From Candidatus Zixiibacteriota bacterium (lineage in GTDB: Bacteria; Zixibacteria; MSB-5A5; JAABVY01), in the NCBI GenBank assembly GCA_011056555.1, contig DSEQ01000035.1, positions 103,942 through 167,941 on the forward strand: a stretch of DNA of 64,000 bases, in the 5' to 3' direction. The notes under the pieces were generated by a model. It ran no database searches and was not told where the DNA came from. It saw nothing but the letters and a program-made list of their open reading frames with translations. Position numbers and translations under genes: made by a program. Of this stretch, positions 36,454-45,535 are shown piece after piece (position 1 is the stretch's first letter; each line of letters starts with the position of its first letter).

Positions 36454-37506
36454 ATGAATATTCAGGATTACATACTCCCCCTTTTTTATAAACCGGCCTG
36501 GCATTTATCCAAGCTCTTTGGCAAGAACAGATGGGTCGGCTTTTATTGTGCCGATCCGCTGGATTACCATATGTTTGAGCCGATAAAAAAACATCTGCCA
36601 ATCCCCATAACATATATTGCCAAAAACCTAAAAACCGGTCATTTCCTGAAAGAGATCAATATCCCCTATAAACGCTATCCGGCTTATCCCGATGTTGTCA
36701 TAATGGCCCGTCAGACCGCCTATAAATTTCCGGTCAGGAAGATCGTTAAGATTGGTTTTGATCACGGCTTATACCAGTTCAAACGCTGGACCTCGAGCAA
36801 GTATTACAATCTCTTCGATGTGTATTTTGTTTCCAGCGAGAATCAGGTGGAATTGGCCAAAGAACGCGGTATCACCACCACGGTAGCAATCGGCTATCCG
36901 AAATTGGATAAGGCTTTTGACGGCACCTATGATGAGCAAGCGCTTGAAAAGTTAAGAAGGGATTTGGGACTTGATCCCGAGAAAAAAACAGTAATTTTCT
37001 CATCTACATGGGATGTTGCCGGACTTTCGGCCCTGACACGCTGGATCGACCATGTGCATACATTGACAGACAAATACAACACCCTCCTGACAGCACATCC
37101 CTGGACTGATGAGCGTCTTCTTGTGAAATTAAAGAGTATAAACGGAGCGGTCTATCTTGATGAAATCGACATTACCAGATATTTGCTGATTGCTGATGTT
37201 TTCGTGGGGGATTACAATTCGTTGATCGGCGAATTTTGCGCCCTGGATAAACCGATCATAACTTTCAGGACTCCCGACAGCGACAGGTCGATTCCGGCAG
37301 TCAAACAGCTGCTCTCCAAAATCAGCCTTCAGATCACCGACTTTGACCAGGTCGAAACGGCTATTGAAAACTGCCTGGCCAATCCCGATCAGCTGAGCGA
37401 GGGGCGACGTTACGGCAACATGATCATGCACCACAAATTGGATGGCCGTGCCGGACAACGCGCCGCGGAGATTATCATGAAGCTGGCCCATGATATTAAG
37501 AAATAA
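36454..37506 (+). CDS. CDP-glycerol glycerophosphotransferase-like (TagB/TagF-type) transferase
   Basis: The 350-residue protein has a GT-B-like layout. The N-terminal half carries 'IGFDHGLYQFKRW' in place of the usual 'H.G' substrate motif, then 'FDVYFVSSENQVELAKERGI' and 'VAIGYPKLDKAF'. The C-terminal half has 'KKTVIFSSTWDV', 'LLTAHPWTDERL' and 'IADVFVGDYNSLIGEFCALD', the D-Y-S-S-x-x-x-E-[FY] motif of the CDP-glycerol/CDP-ribitol transferases. It lacks a signal peptide and is probably peripheral to the inner membrane. In a Gram-negative such enzymes decorate surface glycans rather than make teichoic acid. It is divergent from nadK and monocistronic. Confidence 0.8.
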   Translation: MNIQDYILPLFYKPAWHLSKLFGKNRWVGFYCADPLDYHMFEPIKKHLPIPITYIAKNLKTGHFLKEINIPYKRYPAYPDVVIMARQTAYKFPVRKIVKIGFDHGLYQFKRWTSSKYYNLFDVYFVSSENQVELAKERGITTTVAIGYPKLDKAFDGTYDEQALEKLRRDLGLDPEKKTVIFSSTWDVAGLSALTRWIDHVHTLTDKYNTLLTAHPWTDERLLVKLKSINGAVYLDEIDITRYLLIADVFVGDYNSLIGEFCALDKPIITFRTPDSDRSIPAVKQLLSKISLQITDFDQVETAIENCLANPDQLSEGRRYGNMIMHHKLDGRAGQRAAEIIMKLAHDIKK

Positions 37507-37560
37507 CTCTAAAATATTAGAATTCGAAGTAGTGCATAGTCGCTGCGCAATCCACACTTT

Positions 37561-37700
37561 GTACCCCACCCACCGGGTTGGAAATTTCGATCATACATGG
37601 TACCCCACATGAAATGTGGGTTTAGCCGGGCATACTGCTATATCTTATTTTGAATAGCAACACAGCAGGTGAAATTTTCTTCGCCCACCTAACAGGTGGG
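37561..37700. repeat. Left REP-like palindrome cluster (three hairpins)
   Basis: Three short palindromes with the CCCACC/GGTGGG theme lie at 37562-37581, 37601-37620 and 37684-37700. The second (TACCCCACATGAAATGTGGG) recurs exactly at 38651-38670. The segment 37661-37690 is an exact 30-bp copy of 38525-38554. This cluster flanks the transposase gene on its 3' side. Confidence 0.85.
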
Positions 37701-38231
37701 TTTACTCCGCTCACCTGCGACATCCATTTCAAGAAGTGCATTGGGGTAACCATAGTACCACCTGTAGCTGCTCCACTCCCATTTTTCTGGGCTTCTAACC
37801 AAACCTCTTTTCACTGGATTATAATGGCAATAATTGACTTTTTGCCACACAAATTCATCACTACGGCAGTTATGGTCATAGCATCTTCTCTGCCAGAATG
37901 CCAAACGCTTCACTCCATCGCGTTCCACACTGAGCTTGCCTAGCAGCGAATCATTTTTTATTTCAGCCAATATCTTTTTTGCGGATAAACGCTTTAATTC
38001 GCCAATAATTTGGCCAAGTCTGGATTCCTCTTTTGGCACTATTACCATATGTATGTGTTCAGGCATAATTACATATCCGAGAAGTTTCAAGCCAAATTCA
38101 TGCCTTGCCCAATCGATAGATTCAGTCACTTTTTTTCTAAAGCAATTATTTGTCAATAATTGCAATTTCTTATGAGTACAGAATGTGACAAATCTAGCTC
38201 TGCCATCATGGTCGTAGTGATGCAGCTTCAT
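37689..38231 (-). mobile_element. REP-associated tyrosine transposase (RAYT, Y1/HUH)
   Basis: The 180-residue protein has the single HUH motif 'YVIMPEHIHMVIVP' and a later 'NYCHYNPVKRGLV' segment typical of RAYT/IS200-like transposases, with 'WSSYRWY' at the end. The nucleophile is probably a Tyr in the 'WQKVNYCHYNP' or 'QRRCYDHNC' region. It starts at the ATG at 38231; an upstream TTG frame (38267) coincides with a TTGACA box and is probably promoter rather than coding. Its 3' end overlaps the REP hairpin at 37684-37700. REP-like palindromes lie on both sides, which is the classic RAYT arrangement. Alternative: a full IS200-like element, but no second gene or conventional ends are present. 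Confidence 0.88.
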
Positions 38232-38238
38232 ACTGCAA

Positions 38239-38267
38239 AAAATAGTATCGCCAATATATAATGTCAA
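38239..38267 (-). promoter_or_regulatory. Possible sigma-70-type promoter of the RAYT gene
   Basis: On the minus strand a perfect TTGACA (38262-38267) is followed 17 bp later by TATTTT (38239-38244). Transcription would begin close to the ATG at 38231, giving a very short or absent leader, and no Shine-Dalgarno is visible there. Confidence 0.4.
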
Positions 38268-38437
38268 TCATAAATCGCAGCATAGCAGGTGGGCGATTTA
38301 AACCCACCTGATGGGTGGGGTACATTGTATTTTTGTGTATTGCACGCAAAAACAGAGAATAAAATGGTAATTATTAGTATCAATCCACAGCCAATAGATT
38401 GGCTTTTGGAAGATTTTCCTTTTTGACATGAATTCAT
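38264..38437 (-). pseudogene. Possible small lipoprotein truncated by a REP-like element
   Basis: A 57-codon frame starts MNSCQKGKSSKSQSIGCG with an AAGGAAA site upstream. It has a hydrophobic helix and a lipobox-like 'LFSVFAC', giving a mature start CNTQKYN. The following codons (VPHPSGGFKSPTCYAAIYD) are read directly out of the REP-like hairpin 38303-38322, so the original C terminus appears to have been replaced. It may be a real gene cut by the repeat or a chance frame. I recognise no family. Confidence 0.3.
38289..38328. repeat. REP-like unit, 39/40 identical to 38573-38612
   Basis: The 40-bp segment contains the hairpin CCCACCTGATGGGTGGGG (38303-38320). It differs at one position from the copy at 38573-38612. 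Confidence 0.85.
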
Positions 38438-38849
38438 CCGGGTTTCCTTTCCAATTACACTTTGTACCCCACCCAGCGGGTGGGAAATTTCGGTCATCCT
38501 GCTATGCCTGATCTTGAAAAGCAGCACAGCAGGTGAAATTTTCTTCGCCCACCTGTTAGGTGGGGTACAAATGTGGGCGATTTAAACCCACCCGATGGGT
38601 GGGGTACATTGTTAGGTGGGATACAGTGTGTTTAATCGATCATACACCGGTACCCCACATGAAATGTGGGAAATTCCGTCATACTGCTATGTCAATCTTC
38701 AGTACAATTTCGTCTAACTTCCACCCTTGCTGTATTGACGACCGGCGTATTCGAGTGTCAATTGAAAAATAAATACATGCTCTATAATGTCAATTATAAT
38801 CTTGCGCAATTCTTTGATCCGGGTTAATCCCTCGGGAAACCTCTTTTAT
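38438..38849. repeat. Right REP-like palindrome cluster; otherwise gene-free
   Basis: Hairpins are at 38465-38484, 38548-38567, 38587-38606 and 38651-38670, all of the CCCACC/GGTGGG or CCCACAT/ATGTGGG type. The segment 38464-38567 repeats the left cluster in the same order (hairpin, spacer, 30-bp exact repeat, hairpin). From 38700 to 38849 I see no gene or repeat. Confidence 0.85.
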
Positions 38850-39734
38850 CTAATACTGCCGCGAAATTATCAAATCTGCGAAGATGTGGAAGACTTCGAC
38901 CGGGATGTTCATTCTTGAAAGGTCATCCCTGGCTGAAGCAATCAACTGCTCTGCAATCTGCCGCGATTTTTCCAGTCCAACGACACGCGGGTAGGTGGCC
39001 TTGCCGGTTTCCTTGTCCTTACCGGCAGTCTTGCCCAGAGTCTCGGTGTCGGAGACCTCGTCCAGAATATCATCGACAATCTGAAAGGCCAGCCCGATCT
39101 TCTCACCATAACCGGAAAGAACCTCGAGATCATCTCCACTAATACCACCCAGAATCGCCCCAATTCGAACTGAGGCTCTTATGAGCGCGCCGGTCTTATG
39201 TGTATGTATATGTTTCAGCTCTTCGATATTTATCTCTTTATTTTCCGCCAGGATGTCGCAAATCTGTCCCCCCAGCATACCATAGGTTCCGATCGCCCGC
39301 GCGACCTCACTTACAATCTCCGAATTACCGGATGAGGCCAGAAGCTCGAAGGCGTAAGCATGCAGAGCATCCCCTGCCAGCACCGCAATAGTCTCGTTGA
39401 ATTTCTTATGCACCGTGGGACGACCTCGCCTCAGATCATCATCATCCATACATGGCAGATCATCATGAATCAATGAATATGTATGGATATATTCCAACGC
39501 ACAGGCAGGTTTGATGATATCGACCGGATCATTGCCGGAGAGCCCGTAAGCATACAGGGCCAGCAGAGGACGAAAACGTTTGCCGCCGGCCATCACGCTG
39601 TAGCGCATGGCCTCATGAAGCTGGACCGGGACCGAATCCTCGGGCGGAAGCAATCTCTCCAGCCAGAGATTGACCAGCTCCCGTTTTTCAGCGATATCCT
39701 TTTCCCAGACCGGATCGAGCTTGAACTCTGCCAT
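38850..39734 (-). CDS. ispA: Polyprenyl diphosphate synthase (farnesyl/geranylgeranyl type)
   Basis: The 294-residue enzyme condenses isopentenyl diphosphate with allylic diphosphates. The first Asp-rich motif is 'SLIHDDLPCMDDDDLRRGRP', the second 'IVDDILD'. 'AGGKRFRPLL' binds IPP. The residue before the first motif region ('YIHTYSLIHDD') is typical of short-chain enzymes. The ATG at 39734 is chosen because it directly follows the xseB stop (1 bp); the frame extends to an upstream TTG. The xseA-xseB-ispA order is widely conserved. Confidence 0.93.
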   Translation of the reverse strand: MAEFKLDPVWEKDIAEKRELVNLWLERLLPPEDSVPVQLHEAMRYSVMAGGKRFRPLLALYAYGLSGNDPVDIIKPACALEYIHTYSLIHDDLPCMDDDDLRRGRPTVHKKFNETIAVLAGDALHAYAFELLASSGNSEIVSEVARAIGTYGMLGGQICDILAENKEINIEELKHIHTHKTGALIRASVRIGAILGGISGDDLEVLSGYGEKIGLAFQIVDDILDEVSDTETLGKTAGKDKETGKATYPRVVGLEKSRQIAEQLIASARDDLSRMNIPVEVFHIFADLIISRQY

Positions 39735-39735
39735 A

Positions 39736-39987
39736 CTACTCTTCTTCAATTTCTTCCATCACCTCGGTCGTCAGCGTGCCGTCCGATTCCTCGACCAGCT
39801 TGCGTATCTGCTTTTCGGCTTTTTCCAGCTTCTCGGAAAGACTGCGTGAAATCCGTATGCCCTCCTCGAATACCTTCAACGCCTCCTCAAGATCGATCTC
39901 GCCGCTTTCAAGATTCTCGACAATCTCCTCAAGGCGCTCGATTCCGGCTTTGAAATCTATATCTTTCGCTTTTTTCGATTCAGCCAT
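39736..39987 (-). CDS. xseB: Exodeoxyribonuclease VII small subunit
   Basis: The 83-residue protein has the family core 'FKAGIERLEEIVENLESGEI' and 'LEEALKVFEEGIRISRSLSE', a coiled-coil helical pair that assembles on XseA. It lies between xseA (47 bp upstream) and ispA (1 bp downstream) and has an acidic tail. Confidence 0.95.
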   Translation of the reverse strand: MAESKKAKDIDFKAGIERLEEIVENLESGEIDLEEALKVFEEGIRISRSLSEKLEKAEKQIRKLVEESDGTLTTEVMEEIEEE

Positions 39988-40034
39988 AAATAAACTCCGG
40001 GTTCAGGCATAAACTAATTTCTTTTTGCCCCAAG

Positions 40035-41243
40035 TCAATCGCTTTCTTTCTCGACCTTGTCCACAGTCGCATCCAGACTGCCTTTATACAACTTTATGCT
40101 GACAGCTTTTCCCTCAGATGTCTCCTCCGCCCGCTTCAATATTTTTCCATCAGGTATAGACCTGACTACCGCATATCCTCTCTGCAGAATCCCCTCGGGT
40201 GAAAGCGCTACCAGTTTTTCGGTCATGGATGATAGCTCCTGCCGTTGATATTTCATATAGGCGGTCATGCTTTTCTGAAGCGCCATCTTGAAGTCGTCGA
40301 TCTCCTGCTGACGGGCATAGATAAATTCCATCGGCCGTCTGAAGACCGGCGATCTTGTCAATCCCGAAAGCTTCTCCCTTGCCAGTTCAATATATGCCAT
40401 CGCCCCTCGCGAGAGCTTGAGCCGCATATTGCGAAGTGCCGCTCTAAGATCTATTATATCCGGCGCCACAAGTTCGGCCGCGGCCGAGGGCGTCGGCGCA
40501 CGAAGATCTGCCACGAAATCCGAAATCGTGTAATCGATCTGATGTCCCACCGCCGATACAACCGGAATATCCGAGGCATATATCGCCCGCGCTACAACCT
40601 CCTCATTGAAGGCCCACAAATCCTCCAGGCTGCCTCCGCCCCGCCCGGCGATAATCAGGTCCACCGCTTTGAAGCGATTGAAATTTCCGATCGCCCGGGC
40701 AATTTCCTCCGCCGCACCCTCTCCCTGAACATGTACCGGAGCCAGGATTATCCTTACCCAGGGAGCACGCCGGGTGAGAATATTTATCATATCCCGGATT
40801 GCCGCTCCGGTGGGAGAGGTCACGATTCCAATAGTCGATGGAAAAAGCGGCAATGGCTTCTTATGCTCTTCATCAAATAATCCTTCTTCATATAGCTTCT
40901 GTTTCAGCTCCTGAAATTTGGCTTCCAGTTCGCCGACACCAAGCGGCAGAAGACGCGTCACCCTGATCTGGTAAACGCCGCCGCGAGAATACACCGTAAC
41001 ATCCCCGAACAGCTTGACCTTCATCCCGTTTTCAGGCTCGAATGTCAGATGCTGTCCGACAAATTTCCAGATCACACATTTAATCTGTGCACCCGGATCC
41101 TTGAGCGTGAAATAGCGATGCCCCGAGGAGTGGTGCAGATAGTTGGAAATCTCCCCGGTTACCCACAGGCCCGGGAAGGTCTCTTCCAATGTCCCCTTGA
41201 TCAGATCGGTCAGTTGCGTTACGGTAAGTATCTCGGCTTCCAT
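40035..41243 (-). CDS. xseA: Exodeoxyribonuclease VII large subunit
   Basis: The 402-residue protein has an N-terminal OB fold ('LWVTGEISNYLHHSSGHRYF', 'LKDPGAQIKCVIWK') and the catalytic domain with 'GIVTSPTGAAIRDMI', 'IIAGRGGGSLEDLWAFNEE', 'PVVSAVGHQIDYTISDFVAD' and 'RAPTPSAAAE'. It degrades single-stranded DNA with XseB. Its start overlaps the stop of the upstream lipoprotein gene by 1 bp. Confidence 0.96.
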   Translation of the reverse strand: MEAEILTVTQLTDLIKGTLEETFPGLWVTGEISNYLHHSSGHRYFTLKDPGAQIKCVIWKFVGQHLTFEPENGMKVKLFGDVTVYSRGGVYQIRVTRLLPLGVGELEAKFQELKQKLYEEGLFDEEHKKPLPLFPSTIGIVTSPTGAAIRDMINILTRRAPWVRIILAPVHVQGEGAAEEIARAIGNFNRFKAVDLIIAGRGGGSLEDLWAFNEEVVARAIYASDIPVVSAVGHQIDYTISDFVADLRAPTPSAAAELVAPDIIDLRAALRNMRLKLSRGAMAYIELAREKLSGLTRSPVFRRPMEFIYARQQEIDDFKMALQKSMTAYMKYQRQELSSMTEKLVALSPEGILQRGYAVVRSIPDGKILKRAEETSEGKAVSIKLYKGSLDATVDKVEKESD

Positions 41244-42721
41244 CAGTGCCTCTTGATCACCTTCTCCATATGCTTGAATTGAATGATTCCATCATGATCA
41301 ATATAACCAAGGAACACGCCATCTGATTCGGTTATTATCAACTGCGGATCAGAAAATTCTTCCTCGGTAATGAATTCGAAGCTGTTATCGGAAACATTAT
41401 AATACAGCAATTTCTTCCCATCTTCTATGAACAGCACATAAGCAGCGCCATTCTGTTCAACCGCAAACGAATGCAATTGCAGTTCTCCCTGAGATTTCAA
41501 TATCACCTTTGGCGGAACCTGGGTACGGATATCCGGATTGAGACTGACTGTATATATCATCAAAGCCTTCTCCTCAGGCTCAAACGACACCGCATAGAAA
41601 TCACTCGGCATCTTAACAGTGGGTGAAATGACTGCGGCATCAAACTCCTTGCTCGATCCCACCAGCTTCCGCTGCTCCATATCGGACAAATCCGCCTTTT
41701 TGCTGACCGCCGCATATATATCCGAACCTTTGCTGGTAGTCTCTCTATAGACCATCAGATATTCGCCGGATTTATACGCCGATGCATCGAGTACTTCAGT
41801 CCCACTCCCGATCCCGATCTCCTTCTGTGCATTCTTTTTACCTTCCGCATCAAACAGATGAAACAAGATTTTATCTTTCAATACTTCAGGTAAAATCAGA
41901 GTTCTATCGTATGTTTCCACTGCCGCATTGAGAAATGTTTTGCCCTTGAATTCTAATTCTTCCAGCCCGGTAACAAAACTGGCTGTATCGATCTTTCCAC
42001 CAACGAGCTTTTTATCCTTCACGCCAAGAATCCATGGCAGGTAATCATCTTTATCATAGCATGAAAACGCCAGCGCATATTCATCTACTGTAAAATCATC
42101 CATGAGTGGAAGGTTATAGTCGATTACCCCGGGATTATGACGATAACCCAGCATGTGCATGAGTTTGTCATGATCCCGATATACCATCTGACATCTCCAT
42201 TTACCACCCATCTGATACTGCCATTTATGATAAAGACCCGAAGCCTTGCCCTCGAGGATATTGATCTCCACCGGATCTGACAAAACCTGCTCATCATCAT
42301 ACCGGAAACTACCCTGCAATTGATACTTTCCCGCTTTTGTCAGACGAACATACTGGCTGACATCAAACTCAGCCTTCTGCGGAGAGCCGGGGCTCAAGGA
42401 CTGCTCCGGCGGTTTAATTACTTCCACTTGCATGAATCCCAGAAGGAGCTGGCGCACCGGGTCGTTCAGACGGCCGATCTCATTTCCTTCCGAATCGGAA
42501 ATAATAATTTCCGTCAGATCGCTGTTATAGGCAAAATTGGGGATATTGACCACCGAATCGGTGATATTGACGAGAGTCATCTCTACCGGGATAGATTCGC
42601 CCGGCAGGTACTCATTTTTCTCGACCGCTATTGTTAACGACAGCGCCATCTTACTCTCCCCGCATTGATTTACAAACAACAGCAAACATAAACTAATAAC
42701 TCTGAGGCAAATTATATACAT
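41243..42721 (-). CDS. Putative lipoprotein of unknown function in the hub/metzincin cassette
   Basis: The 492-residue product starts with a short hydrophobic segment (MYIICLRVISLCLLLFVNQC), a loose lipobox, then 'LSLTIAVEKNEYLPGESIPV', an Ig-like/BsuPI-type beta-sandwich start. The rest repeats short beta stretches that resemble a propeller ('GEYLMVYRETTSKGSDIYAA', 'AYVLFIEDGKKLLYYN'). No enzymatic motif is seen. Start choice: the ATG at 42721 overlaps the upstream gene by 29 bp; an alternative ATG at 42649 has a better GGGGAG site but would drop the signal peptide and make the protein cytoplasmic. It sits between the metzincin gene and xseA, all on one strand. Confidence 0.65.
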   Translation of the reverse strand: MYIICLRVISLCLLLFVNQCGESKMALSLTIAVEKNEYLPGESIPVEMTLVNITDSVVNIPNFAYNSDLTEIIISDSEGNEIGRLNDPVRQLLLGFMQVEVIKPPEQSLSPGSPQKAEFDVSQYVRLTKAGKYQLQGSFRYDDEQVLSDPVEINILEGKASGLYHKWQYQMGGKWRCQMVYRDHDKLMHMLGYRHNPGVIDYNLPLMDDFTVDEYALAFSCYDKDDYLPWILGVKDKKLVGGKIDTASFVTGLEELEFKGKTFLNAAVETYDRTLILPEVLKDKILFHLFDAEGKKNAQKEIGIGSGTEVLDASAYKSGEYLMVYRETTSKGSDIYAAVSKKADLSDMEQRKLVGSSKEFDAAVISPTVKMPSDFYAVSFEPEEKALMIYTVSLNPDIRTQVPPKVILKSQGELQLHSFAVEQNGAAYVLFIEDGKKLLYYNVSDNSFEFITEEEFSDPQLIITESDGVFLGYIDHDGIIQFKHMEKVIKRH

Positions 42722-45509
42722 TCCATCCCCTAAGTTTAAGGAGACACTTTCCACAGAAATCGGGGCGGTAATTGATCGCCAGCTGATGATGTCTTTGATG
42801 CGTCGCGCCCTGGGCCTGGACATACCTGATATAATCCCAAACTGAATTGATAGGAGTGCCGTCCAGTACCAGCCCGGCAGGCGGATTCGGTATCACACCA
42901 AAGTCCAGTGGATAACTCATAATGCAATTATTGTCATTATGATCGTGATGATCGGCATTGACCCTGAAATTCACCCGATTCTCGTAATCGCCGGCATTGC
43001 TCAATGTACCTGTATCGGTATTTTCCCAGTGGTACAGGAAAACTGTATGTCCGATCTCATGCGCCAGCAGATAGGCAAAATCCATACCCGATTCTTCATT
43101 CAGAATAATATCCAGATACACAAGGCCGTTATGCAATCCCACCGCGTAGGTTGAGGCTCGATAATTATTATCCACCACTGTCTCAGTTGCAGCGCCTTTA
43201 TTATTATAAACAGTAGCCGGAGCATGAGGCTGGAAATCTATTACCACGCTGCCCTCACGGCATCTCTTTCTGACATTATTTATTATTACCTTGCCCAGCG
43301 GCTCCATCACCCTGTCACAAAATGTCTCCACAGTGGACCGGATAAAATTGCGATAGGCCGCCGGCGTTTCGCCATCATTCTGCTCACGCAGATCGAATCC
43401 ATAAAGGCATGTGTTCGGCCTGAAGCGGACTGTGGCACGTTCCTCGTCGGTAGTCAGGTTATAGGCGGTACAGACCACATCAAGATATTCCTCTTCAGTC
43501 AGGAATTCGGTCACGGATTCATTGAAGGCTGGATCCTCAAATTCTATATACGCATTCTCAAATTCTCCCAGACCGGAAGTAATTCTGTCAGCCAGCGAGG
43601 GTTCATCTTCACCGGCTGCAGCACGGGTGCAGAATCTCAGGAAGGCAGCCACCTTCATCTTGCGCCAGTTTGTGATAGTGGCGGATTCGGCGCTCAGGGG
43701 ACCATCTGCAGGCTCGATATTTTCACGGTTGGGATGACCGGTCAGTTCCATCTGTGCTCGAATCTTGAAATTATCCCCGGCTTGATATGACGGTATAAAG
43801 TAAATCCCGGCCATGCCGCGCCCCCTGCCCTGCGTGGGGCATTCGACATAGACGACATGATTGGAACTGTCGTCCTGCCCCTCCCAGGGCTCCAGCGCAT
43901 CACCGACATGAATATATTTCTTGTAATTCTCACCCTCATCGGTGACACGGATGCCTTCATGAGGCTCAGGGCAATTATCTCCTGTAGCAGTATCCACTTC
44001 CTGACGGGCGTGATCGACATACTGCCTCGGCGTCGAGATTGCATCCGTAGAAGTTACTTCCATATCCTCACTTGGATCCCTGATTATGAAATTTATCCTG
44101 ACATTGCCGACACCCTGCGGGCAGAAAACCGGATCGCCGCTTCTGTTTTTTATCATAAGCTTGGCCACAATCGGAATCCAGGGACGATTCAACACCAGCT
44201 CCTCCTTATCATGACGCGGAAACATGCGCGGACTGAAGCGGCTGTCCCACCATTCATCCCGATTGGAATCATCCCATTCCTGTTCGCCATCCTCAACATT
44301 GGACTGGTACTGGTAAAATATATTGGCCCATGAGTATAGTTTCACGCCGGCCCCGGGATCAAAGAGGTCGTCCACCGAAGAAAAAAGCTCCCTCTGTTCC
44401 ACCTGCTCCGATTCCAGCACCGCCATTGTATTATCTCCCGCGTTGCCGTCCACAACTAATGGCGTACGATCGGCGTTCTCATCCTCCGGCCAGGGGACCT
44501 GCCAGTGGGCGCGCTGAAAGTTCTTGACAGCGCGCTCGGTCATATCCCCGCCTGTACCATCAACCGGCCCGGCCGGATAACCGAGTTCATTCAACCGCCA
44601 CTGCACCCAGGCTGTGGACTGCGGGTCAGGTGCATTTTCCAGGTCTATATGTTCTCCCAACTCGAATTCAATGGAATGATATTCGACTTTAAATTGCCAG
44701 TCAACTTCGGATCCATCCTCCAGGATGCGTTTGTAATTGATCTTCGCATCCGAATCGGAATCCGGATCTTCATTTGCGGTTGATATCTTTATCTCGACGG
44801 TGTATGGCGCAAATAACGGATTTACATATATCAAATCCTCTCCGGGCTGCTGCAATGCCCCGGCTTCCGCGGTGGTATTGCCGTACCATCTAAAAGTCCG
44901 GATGACATTATGCGGCCTGTCATCGGTAACTATATCTTCTGAATAAACCAGCGCGCCGTCATCCGGATAATTGCTGTCCTCGTAATTTGAGGCATAGACT
45001 TTCAGGCGCGCTCCCTGAATTTCATTATGTATATCGATGAAGCGGCACCTGATTTCAAGCTGCTCCTGATGCGGTGCAAATTGTTCATCGATTCCCTCTA
45101 TCACCACCCCGGGAAGGCCGATCTGCATGGCATTATCGGAGCTTTCGTACTCAGCGCCCAGGGACTCGATCACCGCCCGGAATCGGAAAATTCGGAATAG
45201 GTCTGGTCCCAGATGATCTTTCAGTGCCTCTTCATCCGTTTCACCGCCAAGCGGTGTATATGCAATCCGCAAACGATTTGAGCTGATCTGCCCGCTTAAG
45301 CTATCCGGCTGAACATTATCGGGATCGTCTTCAGCAAAGACAGTGATACTGACTTCACTGTTGTCGCCGACATTTTCTGTTTCGATGATAATATGTATTT
45401 CCTGACCGGGTCTGACATTCTCGGAGTCGAAATAGGCGCGCCTTATGGTTGCCGGCAGAGTCTCGACATGCTCGGTATCAGTTGATCTGCTGATTCGATC
45501 GATACCCAA
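42693..45509 (-). CDS. Peptidoglycan-binding metzincin-type metalloprotease
   Basis: The 938-residue protein has no signal peptide. An Ig-like domain at the N terminus ('RPGQEIHIIIETENVGDNSE') is followed by further beta domains. A PG_binding_1-like module lies at about 290-370 ('TAWVQWRLNELGYPAGPVDG', 'AVKNFQRAHW'). The C-terminal zincin has HEIGHTVFLYH (His817, Glu818, His821, His827), the HExxHxxxxxH ligand pattern, and a likely Met-turn 'NNCIMSYPLD'. The glycine usual in HExxHxxGxxH is Phe. It lies 26 bp downstream of the gpD/VgrG-like hub gene. The lack of a Sec signal together with that hub suggests delivery by a contractile injection device, as cargo or tip component. That role is inference. 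Confidence 0.8.
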   Translation of the reverse strand: MGIDRISRSTDTEHVETLPATIRRAYFDSENVRPGQEIHIIIETENVGDNSEVSITVFAEDDPDNVQPDSLSGQISSNRLRIAYTPLGGETDEEALKDHLGPDLFRIFRFRAVIESLGAEYESSDNAMQIGLPGVVIEGIDEQFAPHQEQLEIRCRFIDIHNEIQGARLKVYASNYEDSNYPDDGALVYSEDIVTDDRPHNVIRTFRWYGNTTAEAGALQQPGEDLIYVNPLFAPYTVEIKISTANEDPDSDSDAKINYKRILEDGSEVDWQFKVEYHSIEFELGEHIDLENAPDPQSTAWVQWRLNELGYPAGPVDGTGGDMTERAVKNFQRAHWQVPWPEDENADRTPLVVDGNAGDNTMAVLESEQVEQRELFSSVDDLFDPGAGVKLYSWANIFYQYQSNVEDGEQEWDDSNRDEWWDSRFSPRMFPRHDKEELVLNRPWIPIVAKLMIKNRSGDPVFCPQGVGNVRINFIIRDPSEDMEVTSTDAISTPRQYVDHARQEVDTATGDNCPEPHEGIRVTDEGENYKKYIHVGDALEPWEGQDDSSNHVVYVECPTQGRGRGMAGIYFIPSYQAGDNFKIRAQMELTGHPNRENIEPADGPLSAESATITNWRKMKVAAFLRFCTRAAAGEDEPSLADRITSGLGEFENAYIEFEDPAFNESVTEFLTEEEYLDVVCTAYNLTTDEERATVRFRPNTCLYGFDLREQNDGETPAAYRNFIRSTVETFCDRVMEPLGKVIINNVRKRCREGSVVIDFQPHAPATVYNNKGAATETVVDNNYRASTYAVGLHNGLVYLDIILNEESGMDFAYLLAHEIGHTVFLYHWENTDTGTLSNAGDYENRVNFRVNADHHDHNDNNCIMSYPLDFGVIPNPPAGLVLDGTPINSVWDYIRYVQAQGATHQRHHQLAINYRPDFCGKCLLKLRGWNVYNLPQSY

Positions 45510-45535
45510 TTGTAACTATCCCTGTTTAATCTGTT

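Noticed and set aside
40245..40880. 211-codon plus-strand frame
   Set aside because: It is antisense to xseA, which has all family motifs.
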